A stretch of 15,802 nt of DNA from Hydrogenimonas sp. (GTDB lineage: Bacteria > Campylobacterota > Campylobacteria > Campylobacterales > Hydrogenimonadaceae): contig WGAW01000059.1 of the NCBI GenBank assembly GCA_015494675.1, positions 1-15,802 of the forward strand, written 5' to 3'. How positions within the stretch are numbered: position 1 is the first letter of the stretch; each line of letters begins with the position of its first letter. The notes under the pieces were generated by a model. That model ran no database searches. It saw only the letters and a list, made by a program, of their open reading frames with translations, and was not told the DNA's origin. The position numbers were made by a program, and so were the translations under genes. Shown here piece after piece: positions 1-5,586 of the stretch.

Positions 1-426
1 ATCGCCATAAAAGCGCAGGAGGTGAGCGAAGGTCGCATAAACCGGACCGTGCTTCGTGTGGCGGTGGCTATTGGTGTGGCTATCGGAATCGCCCTGGGAG
101 CCTATCGTATAGTTGTGGGAGATCCGATCCACTACTACATCATAGCCGGCTATATTCTGGTCATAATAATGACCTATTTCGCTCCGCGATACATCATTCC
201 GATCGCGTACGACAGCGGCGGAGTCACTACATCCACGGTCACCGTTCCGCTGGTGACGGCTTTGGGGCTGGGACTTGCCGAGAATATTGAAGGCCGAAAC
301 CCTCTCGTGGACGGATTCGGCCTTATCGCCTTTGCATCGCTGTTTCCGATGATTACCGTGATGGGGTACGGAACATATGCCCATTTCGCGGCAGGTAGAA
401 CAATCAACAAAAAGGAGAGTGCATGA
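1..426 (+). CDS. DUF1538 family membrane protein, 3' end only
   Basis: This is the C-terminal 141 residues of a gene that enters from the left edge. The frame is open from base 1, so the GTG at 22 is probably an internal codon. The segment holds several hydrophobic stretches (roughly residues 20-38, 45-62 and 105-125) and the glycine-rich signature [15 protein letters not shown] followed by [13 protein letters not shown]. This pattern is typical of the end of DUF1538 proteins, which are polytopic inner-membrane proteins thought to be transporters of unknown substrate. Its stop overlaps the start of the P-II-like gene by four bases (ATGA), so the two are translationally coupled. The association with P-II-like and CBS proteins suggests that transport is controlled by nucleotide sensing, but the substrate cannot be read from the sequence. 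The family call is fairly sure and the function is unknown. Confidence 0.8.
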   Translation: MAIKAQEVSEGRINRTVLRVAVAIGVAIGIALGAYRIVVGDPIHYYIIAGYILVIIMTYFAPRYIIPIAYDSGGVTTSTVTVPLVTALGLGLAENIEGRNPLVDGFGLIAFASLFPMITVMGYGTYAHFAAGRTINKKESA

Positions 427-773
427 AGTTTGTAGCACTGGTGGCGATAGTGTCGGAAGAGAGGGAAGAGGAGGCGATAAAGATCGCCAAAGAGTCGGGC
501 GCCGGTGCCGTCACCGTTCTGCGCGGCCGCAATATAGGCCTGAAAGAGAAGAAGATATTTTTCGGTCTTACACTGGAAGAGAACGTCTCTGTGCTTCTGT
601 TCATACTCCCGCGGAAAATCTCTATGCGTGTAATGAAGAGGCTCAAAGAGGAGATGGATATGCAAAGTGAGGATAACGGCTCCATAGCCTTTACCGTACC
701 GCTATCGCATGTGGCCGGTCTGAATATAGAAGAGCTTCATAAGTTCGAAAACGAGATAAAAGAGATTCTATAA
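423..773 (+). CDS. Divergent P-II-like signalling protein
   Basis: At 116 residues this is the usual P-II length. The order beta-alpha-beta, T-loop region (about 35-55), beta-alpha, B-loop region and beta can be followed along the protein. P-II proteins are trimers that bind ATP, ADP and 2-oxoglutarate and control transporters or enzymes by inserting the T-loop. Here the T-loop keeps a GRNIGL start, but the usual GRxKGH...YRGAEY stretch with the uridylylated tyrosine is missing. The B-loop TGxxGDGKIF is replaced by [11 protein letters not shown], without the ATP-contacting lysine. It is therefore better described as P-II-like than as GlnB or GlnK. It overlaps the DUF1538 gene by four bases and is followed after ten bases by a CBS gene, so its likely target is the upstream membrane protein (inference). 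Confidence 0.75.
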   Translation: MKFVALVAIVSEEREEEAIKIAKESGAGAVTVLRGRNIGLKEKKIFFGLTLEENVSVLLFILPRKISMRVMKRLKEEMDMQSEDNGSIAFTVPLSHVAGLNIEELHKFENEIKEIL

Positions 774-783
774 GGAGGAAGGT

Positions 784-1179
784 ATGCTCGTTGAAGATGT
801 AATGACTCCGAAAGAGAGGCTGGTGATCGTATCGCAGATGGCGCCTGTACGTGAGGCGCTTATGCTTATGAAAAAGCACAGTGTAAAAGCGGTCATAGTA
901 CAAAAGAGTTCCGAAAACGGTGCGTACGGGCTTGTGACGTTTAAAAACATTCTACAGTCGATCGTGGCCGAAGACGGCGATATAGACCTGCTCAACGTCT
1001 ACGATATCGCCTCCATGCCCTCCATTTCGGTCTCGAGAAAGCTCGATATGAAGTATGCGGCGCAGATGATGGTCAAAAACAGCATAAAGAGAGTGCTTGT
1101 TATAGACGACAACGAGATTTACGGTATTTTGACGATGAGCGATATCATCGGTGTGCTGTTGAATGACCTAAACACATAG
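784..1179 (+). CDS. Two-CBS-domain protein
   Basis: This 131-residue protein consists of almost nothing but a CBS pair. The first repeat starts with VEDVMTP and runs to about residue 60 (LVTFKNIL). The second runs from VYDIASMPSISV to ILTMSDIIGVLL (about 72-128). Each ends in the G-[IL]-[VL]-T-x-x-D/N-I pattern that commonly lines an adenosyl-ligand pocket. Stand-alone CBS pairs typically sense AMP, ADP, ATP or related nucleotides and regulate a partner. A GGAGGAA ribosome binding site at 774-780 sits three bases before the ATG and directly after the upstream stop. The gene is the last of the DUF1538/P-II-like/CBS operon and ends nine bases before the convergent gene. The domain call is firm; partner and ligand are inferred. 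Confidence 0.85.
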   Translation: MLVEDVMTPKERLVIVSQMAPVREALMLMKKHSVKAVIVQKSSENGAYGLVTFKNILQSIVAEDGDIDLLNVYDIASMPSISVSRKLDMKYAAQMMVKNSIKRVLVIDDNEIYGILTMSDIIGVLLNDLNT

Positions 1180-1188
1180 GGCCTGTGG

Positions 1189-1638
1189 TCACAGTCTGAT
1201 TTTCGCGGCGTGAAAGAGGGTCGGGTTTCCATCCTTTTTCGACTCGTGAAGAGCGATTATCAGACGGGCTATGATCTCCTCCGGCGAGATCTTCTCTTCT
1301 CCTAGCTCCATGATTGCCGCGGCCACGTTTCCTTCATCGACCTCCTTCGCGAAAAGCCGCAGAATCTTCTTGAAGGCTATCTCACCCTTCGAGATTGGGG
1401 TGTTGTGGTATATGACGAAAAAGAGGTCCTGGTCGAGCGCCATCACCATATCGGTTTTGCGGACATTTTTCTCGAGTGTCAGCAGCATTCGCAGCGGGGC
1501 CTGGACCAAAACGGCGCTCGAGTGGAGTCCGTATCTTCCGAAATCATACTGCGCCATATCGATATAGTTTCTTATCAGAGGCTCGACATGTCTCAACATT
1601 ATCTTGAGACGCGGATTTTTGCGTATGATATCATTCAT
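1189..1638 (-). CDS. Small protein resembling a degenerate GGDEF domain
   Basis: This 149-residue soluble protein has no family I can name with certainty. Its second half follows the layout of a GGDEF domain: VRKTDMVM (compare the R-x-x-D I-site region), LDQDLFFVIYHNT where GG[DE]EFxxLLxxT would be, an amphipathic helix (about 83-97), a strand AAAIMEL, and ALHESKKDGN matching the usual ALYxAKxxGRN. If this is right, the signature loop is LDQDL and catalysis is lost, leaving a possible binding or scaffold role. The start is uncertain. No Shine-Dalgarno sequence precedes the ATG at 1638, but a TACAAT box ends seven bases before it, which would put the transcript start at the ATG itself. It is convergent with the CBS gene and divergent from the HAD gene. 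Confidence 0.7.
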   Translation of the reverse strand: MNDIIRKNPRLKIMLRHVEPLIRNYIDMAQYDFGRYGLHSSAVLVQAPLRMLLTLEKNVRKTDMVMALDQDLFFVIYHNTPISKGEIAFKKILRLFAKEVDEGNVAAAIMELGEEKISPEEIIARLIIALHESKKDGNPTLFHAAKIRL

Positions 1639-1644
1639 GATGTT

Positions 1645-1650
1645 ATTGTA
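1645..1650 (-). promoter_or_regulatory. Candidate -10 box for the 1189-1638 gene
   Basis: On the minus strand this reads TACAAT, with six bases between it and the ATG. This spacing predicts initiation at or next to the A of the start codon, so a leaderless message. No convincing -35 element is visible. Confidence 0.3.
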
Positions 1651-1667
1651 CCATTCATTTTAACCGT

Positions 1668-1676
1668 TTATCCACA
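1668..1676 (+). promoter_or_regulatory. Perfect DnaA-box consensus
   Basis: The sequence TTATCCACA matches the canonical DnaA 9-mer exactly. It lies in the 165-base spacer between two divergent genes, upstream of the minus-strand TACAAT box. It is a single copy with no companion boxes or AT-rich unwinding repeat, so it does not indicate an origin. It could be a DnaA-controlled promoter site or chance. Confidence 0.3.
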
Positions 1677-1767
1677 ATATTGATTAATCCCGGGGCGCTC
1701 TCTTGTGCGGTGCGCTTTTCGCCATATCTGATAGAATATATCGTCATTTGCCGTCTATCTGTTATGC

Positions 1768-1773
1768 TATAAT
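1768..1773 (+). promoter_or_regulatory. Candidate promoter -10 box for the HAD gene
   Basis: A perfect TATAAT stands 30 bases before the ATG at 1804. The region 17 bases upstream (CATTTG, 1745-1750) is a poor -35, as is common in Campylobacterota. It would drive the HAD-asparaginase-addB unit. Confidence 0.5.
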
Positions 1774-1803
1774 ATTTTATTATGGCTATACGGGAGGTGC
1801 ACC

Positions 1804-2583
1804 ATGCGAGAGTTAGGGAAGATAGAGGCCCTTCTTCTGGATATAGACGGGGTGTTGTACGAGGGTGACAGGCCGGTGGAGGGGGCCCGGGAGATCATAG
1901 AGGAGCTTCAGGGCAGATATCCGGTCAGGTTCATAACCAATACGACGCGAAAAACCCGCGATACGGTTTACGACAAGCTTAAAGAGATGGGGTTTCGGAT
2001 CGAGAGGGACTCCATCTTTACCGCCCTCGACGCCACGGCGGCCTTTTTAGAGCAGAACCGTGCGAGCGGCTATTTTCTTCTCTACAACAAGGTGGCCGGC
2101 GCCTTTGCCGCTTTCGAGAGCGAAAAGCCCGATTATGTCGTCGTGGCCGACGCATATACCGATTTTACCTACGATAGTCTAAACAGGGCGTTTAGACACC
2201 TGATGGATGGAGCCGGGCTACTTGCCATAGCCAAAAACCGTTACTTCAAAGACAGAGACGGTATGTTGAGTCTCGATGCCGGCGGATTCGTGGCGCTGCT
2301 GGAGTTCGCCGCGCAAAAAGAGGCGAAGATACTCGGAAAGCCGAGCCGAGACTTTTTCAGGCTGGCGTGCGAATCGATGGGTGTGGAGCCGAAGAGAGTG
2401 CTGATGGTCGGAGACGATATAGAGAGCGATATCCTCGGCGCGCAGAAGGCGGGAATGAGAGCCTGTCAGGTAAAGACGGGTAAATTCCGCCCCGAAGATC
2501 TAAAGAGCGGAATAGAGCCGGACTGCCTGATAGACTCCATTGCCGACCTTCCGAAACTGCTGAGCGTCGGCAATGATGTATAA
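1804..2583 (+). CDS. HAD superfamily subfamily IIA phosphatase
   Basis: This 259-residue cytosolic protein carries all HAD motifs. Motif I is DIDGV with the nucleophile D13 and acid D15. Motif II is FITNTT at 43-48. The motif III lysine is in LGKPS (about K179), and motif IV is VGDDIESD (about 202-209), which binds magnesium. The cap sits between motifs II and III, which marks subfamily IIA (NagD/LHPP/PGP-like). The sequence looks closest to the LHPP-like branch, but the substrate, a small phosphorylated metabolite, cannot be stated. The ribosome binding site GGAGGTG at 1793-1799 is strong and fixes the ATG. A 31-base gap separates it from the asparaginase-domain gene, so the two probably share a transcript. 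Confidence 0.85.
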   Translation: MRELGKIEALLLDIDGVLYEGDRPVEGAREIIEELQGRYPVRFITNTTRKTRDTVYDKLKEMGFRIERDSIFTALDATAAFLEQNRASGYFLLYNKVAGAFAAFESEKPDYVVVADAYTDFTYDSLNRAFRHLMDGAGLLAIAKNRYFKDRDGMLSLDAGGFVALLEFAAQKEAKILGKPSRDFFRLACESMGVEPKRVLMVGDDIESDILGAQKAGMRACQVKTGKFRPEDLKSGIEPDCLIDSIADLPKLLSVGNDV

Positions 2584-2614
2584 TTTGTAGATAACTTTCG
2601 GGAGCGGAAAAAAG

Positions 2615-3115
2615 TTGTACAAGATCATAAATACGGGCGGGACGTTCAACAAGAGATACGATCCGATAAAGGGAGAGCTGGTCGTAGCGTCCGACAACAG
2701 CGCGGTGCTTGCGGCTCTCAAGCCGCTGGAAAAGGCGCTCGAGCTATCGATTGTAGGGATGCTTTACAAAGACAGCCTCGATATGGATGAGAGTGACAGG
2801 GAGCTTCTGAGCGAAGAGGTGTGTCGTTCGAAAGAGAAGAGAGTTGTGGTGGTCCACGGTACCGATACGATCGACAGAAGCGCCGAAGCCATAGATGCGG
2901 CCCTGGGAGAGGGAGGCGAAAAGACGGTTGTTCTAACGGGGGCAATGGTGCCGTTTTCGATCGATCCGGTAGAAGCGGTTTCGAATCTGACCCTGGCGGT
3001 GAGCTCCGCCGGATTCCTCGAGCCCGGCGTTTACATATCGATGCACGGACTTGCCCTTCCGTACAGAGAGATTGTGAAAAATCGAAAACTCGGAATTTTC
3101 GAGCGGGTAGGCTGA
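2615..3115 (+). CDS. Half-length asparaginase-domain protein
   Basis: The protein is 166 residues, about half of a normal type I/II asparaginase (around 330). It is essentially the N-terminal domain. It keeps INTGGTF with the catalytic-type threonine T10, HGTDT (about 81-85), and LTGAM with the following VPF where RP is usual. The C-terminal domain, which completes the dimeric active site, is absent. The end is a clean stop overlapping the addB start and I see no remnant of a second half downstream, so this looks like a natural short form rather than a broken gene. The start is TTG at 2615, preceded by GGAG at 2601-2604; no better start is nearby. The reaction, possibly amide hydrolysis, is unproven. 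Confidence 0.75.
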   Translation: MYKIINTGGTFNKRYDPIKGELVVASDNSAVLAALKPLEKALELSIVGMLYKDSLDMDESDRELLSEEVCRSKEKRVVVVHGTDTIDRSAEAIDAALGEGGEKTVVLTGAMVPFSIDPVEAVSNLTLAVSSAGFLEPGVYISMHGLALPYREIVKNRKLGIFERVG

Positions 3116-5394
3116 TGGAGTGCATTGTCTTTTCCACATCGCGCCGCATTCGAGACTATATCGCCTCGAAAGAGAGTGCGCTTCTTCCAAAGCTCTATAC
3201 GATGGAGGAGTTCATAAAGCGCTCTATAGTCGTTCCCGGCAGGGCCTTCGTGGACGAGGCCGGCAGGGTACTATATCTCTACCGGGCGGTCAAAGATCTC
3301 GATATGGGTGCGCTGGGGTTCGAGAGAGAGTTCCTGGCTTTTTTGAAAAACAGCAGTTTTCTGTTCCGTTTCTTCGAAGAGATGTTCGCTGAGCAGGTCG
3401 GTATTGAGGCTCTAAGAGGTGCCGACACCTATGCCGATTTCGAAGACCATCTGGCCCTTTTGCAAAAGATTCACGAAAGGTACGCGCAGGAGTTGGAAAA
3501 GGATGGTCTCGTAGACTTCGTGACGATGAGGGACTACAGGCCGAACAGAAAGTTTCTGGAGAGATTCACGCGTATCGATATACACGTGGATGGCTATCTG
3601 AGCCGTTTCGAGACCTCTTTGCTGGAACAGATAGAGACTCCTATCTTCCTGCACTTTACGGCTACGCCGTTCAACACGAAACTGATCGAGAGGATAGGGT
3701 CGAAGGATCGTCTCGAGCCGGGTAACCGCTACATAGTGGAGTGGAGCGGCAAAAGCGTGCTCTTTCAGGAGCCGGTAGGCTCTTTGGATCCGAAAAGTAT
3801 CGATGTAGCTTCGTTCAACGAGAGGATAGATCAGGTCGCATTCGTGCTAAAGTCCATAGAGAGATTCGTCGAAGAGGGGGCCGACCCCGACAGGGTGGCG
3901 GTGATTCTTCCGGACGAATCGTTTGCCGAATATCTGAAACTTTTCGACGATATGGGCAACTTCAACTACGCTATGGGTACACCCTTTACACAGAGCCGCT
4001 ACTACAGGAGACTGGCCGATCTCTACGACGCGCTGACCGATAGAAGCGAAAGCGCCGTAGAGAAGGCGGCCGCGAGCGGGATAGCGGAGAGGTTTCGAAA
4101 AGTTACCGACTTCGACTCTTTTGTCGAATTTATCGAAGATATCGAGATCTCTGCAAAAGAGCATGAGGTTATAGACGAGGCTAAATTCATCTTCAAAAGA
4201 TTCGCTCCCCTTCTGCGGAACGAGCCCCCTCTCAACCTCCTGCAGAGCTGGCTGCAGAGGCTTCAGGGTCTGAGTATCGACGACGTGGGGGGTGGGAAGA
4301 TTACAGTCATGGGAGTACTCGAGAGCAGGGGGAAGAGTTTCGACGGTGTGGTCATTGTCGATTTCAATGAAGATACCGTTCCGAAGGTGGGTGAAAAAGA
4401 TCTGTTTCTTAACTCCGCCATAAGACGCCATGCCGATATGCCGACGCGCAGCGACAAAGAGAACCTGCAGAAAAACTACTACTATCTTCTTATGCTTCGC
4501 AGCGAAAGAGCGGCTCTATGTTATGTAAAAAACGAAGAGAGCTCCGCAAGCCGTTTCCTAAAAGAGCTGGGATTGGCCGACCCGGACGTTTCCGACGCGA
4601 TCTACAGACCTGTAATAGCTCCCGTCACGAAAACTCCGGCTCTTTATGAGGAGGAGATAGAGGCCCCCAACCCATTCATGAAGAGCCGCAGACTCACACC
4701 CACCAAGCTGAAAGATTTCCTGACCTGCCCCAGACGTTTTTACTACAGGTACATTCTCGAAATATCGGCCGCGGAGGGGGAGGAGGAGCCGAATATGGGG
4801 TCGTTGATTCACGCGGCTCTCGAAGCCGCGGCCCTGTCGAAAGAGCGGTTCTCTTCGCACGGAGAATACCTTTCGTTCGTTATGGACATACTCTACAAGA
4901 GCGTATCGAAAGCGATGCGGCGCCTCGAGATATCTATAGAGTGGGAGGAGCGCCTCAAGAGGTTTTGCGAACTCGATTTTGAGAACCTGATGTCTATGGC
5001 CCATCCCGTTGTGGAGAACTGGTGCGAAGTCGGGTTCGAGGGCTTCACCCTGAGTGCGAAGATAGACAGGGTGGACCTTTCGCAAAGCATGGTGCGCACG
5101 ATAGATTACAAGACATCCCGAAAAGTGGAGAATACGGTAGCGGACGAGAACGATTTTCAGCTCCTGTTTTACCGTCTCTGGGCGGAGTCGGTATATCCGG
5201 ACAAGAGGCTGGAGACACTCTATTGGGATCTCTATAACGGTGTCGAAATAGCGGTAGATCCATCGGAGCGCAAAGAGAGACTAAAAAAGCTCCTCAATGA
5301 GCTTGCGGTTATGCAGAAAATCAGGTTTGAAAAGACGGACGACGAATCTGCCTGCCGCTACTGCGACTACAAGACCGCCTGCGGCAGGGGATAA
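3115..5394 (+). CDS. addB: AddB-like PD-(D/E)XK nuclease subunit with Fe-S site
   Basis: At 759 residues this corresponds to the second subunit of the AddAB helicase-nuclease, which resects double-strand breaks for RecA-dependent repair. The start is the ATG at 3115, one base inside the upstream stop (ATGA); the frame is open further upstream but runs through the asparaginase gene there. The C-terminal RecB-type nuclease shows LTPTKLKDFLTCPRRFYY (about 526-543), the GSLIHAALE motif, IDRVD (650-654) and IDYKT (663-667). Cys538 together with Cys747, Cys750 and Cys756 forms the four-cysteine pattern of the AddB iron-sulphur cluster. The N-terminal half is a degenerate helicase region: I find no Walker A GxxxxGK[ST], so motor activity would come from AddA. 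The gene ends 20 bases before the repeat element. Confidence 0.85.
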   Translation: MECIVFSTSRRIRDYIASKESALLPKLYTMEEFIKRSIVVPGRAFVDEAGRVLYLYRAVKDLDMGALGFEREFLAFLKNSSFLFRFFEEMFAEQVGIEALRGADTYADFEDHLALLQKIHERYAQELEKDGLVDFVTMRDYRPNRKFLERFTRIDIHVDGYLSRFETSLLEQIETPIFLHFTATPFNTKLIERIGSKDRLEPGNRYIVEWSGKSVLFQEPVGSLDPKSIDVASFNERIDQVAFVLKSIERFVEEGADPDRVAVILPDESFAEYLKLFDDMGNFNYAMGTPFTQSRYYRRLADLYDALTDRSESAVEKAAASGIAERFRKVTDFDSFVEFIEDIEISAKEHEVIDEAKFIFKRFAPLLRNEPPLNLLQSWLQRLQGLSIDDVGGGKITVMGVLESRGKSFDGVVIVDFNEDTVPKVGEKDLFLNSAIRRHADMPTRSDKENLQKNYYYLLMLRSERAALCYVKNEESSASRFLKELGLADPDVSDAIYRPVIAPVTKTPALYEEEIEAPNPFMKSRRLTPTKLKDFLTCPRRFYYRYILEISAAEGEEEPNMGSLIHAALEAAALSKERFSSHGEYLSFVMDILYKSVSKAMRRLEISIEWEERLKRFCELDFENLMSMAHPVVENWCEVGFEGFTLSAKIDRVDLSQSMVRTIDYKTSRKVENTVADENDFQLLFYRLWAESVYPDKRLETLYWDLYNGVEIAVDPSERKERLKKLLNELAVMQKIRFEKTDDESACRYCDYKTACGRG

Positions 5395-5407
5395 ACGGTG
5401 ATATTGG

Positions 5408-5414
5408 TTATAAT
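5408..5414 (+). repeat. Left copy of flanking direct repeat
   Basis: TTATAAT, identical to 5536-5542 and immediately outside the left inverted repeat. It contains a TATAAT box that would have become separated from the downstream gene if the element inserted here. Confidence 0.5.
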
Positions 5415-5535
5415 CTGATTTTACGCGAAAAGCGTAAAATCATCTCGAAATCTGAGATTTCGAAGCTTCAGGGGGTTGTGGGGCCGCTCACCCCTGCCGA
5501 ATTGCGGGCTTTGCCCGGAATTTGCGTAACATCAG
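5415..5535. mobile_element. Hairpin-rich terminal-inverted-repeat element (MITE-like)
   Basis: The 121-base stretch starts with CTGATTTTACGC (5415-5426) and ends with GCGTAACATCAG (5524-5535). These are inverted repeats matching at 11 of 12 positions. It is flanked on both sides by TTATAAT (5408-5414 and 5536-5542; G-TTATAAT if the shared G is counted), as expected for a target-site duplication. Inside are four hairpins: a perfect 10-base stem with a GAAAA loop (5417-5441), an 8-base stem (5445-5463), CAGGGG with CCCCTG (5469-5496), and CGGGC-TTT-GCCCG with flanking AATT arms (5500-5522). It encodes no protein. The hairpins may also terminate addB transcription, though no long U-run follows any of them. 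Confidence 0.6.
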
Positions 5536-5542
5536 TTATAAT
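5536..5542 (+). promoter_or_regulatory. Right direct repeat and candidate -10 box of the PilZ gene
   Basis: The right copy of TTATAAT contains TATAAT at 5537-5542, which is 44 bases before the ATG at 5587. It would give a leader of about 35-40 bases. The -35 region would lie inside the inverted-repeat element, so the element may supply or alter upstream promoter sequence. Confidence 0.45.
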
Positions 5543-5586
5543 ATTGAAAAACGTTTTTGTACCCGCGCCAATCTTTGAAGGTAGCG

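Noticed and set aside
1183..1194. CTGTG-GT-CACAG palindrome between the convergent CBS and GGDEF-like genes as a bidirectional terminator
   Set aside because: The stem is five bases with a two-base loop and no U-tract on either strand.
1195..1210. CTGATTTTCGCGGCG near the end of the 1189-1638 gene as a second copy of the inverted-repeat element
   Set aside because: Only the first eight bases match the terminal repeat. The stretch is coding sequence and lacks hairpins or a second end.
2821..3114. Upstream extension of the addB frame to 857 residues
   Set aside because: The extra 98 residues overlap the asparaginase-domain gene, are rich in Arg/Gly/Cys as in a shadow frame, and the ATG at 3115 begins a sensible protein.
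3847..5085. Long minus-strand open frames (about 194 and 175 codons) opposite addB
   Set aside because: They lie inside a well-supported gene with intact motifs, show no recognisable protein pattern and have no ribosome binding site of note. They are frame shadows of GC-rich codon use.
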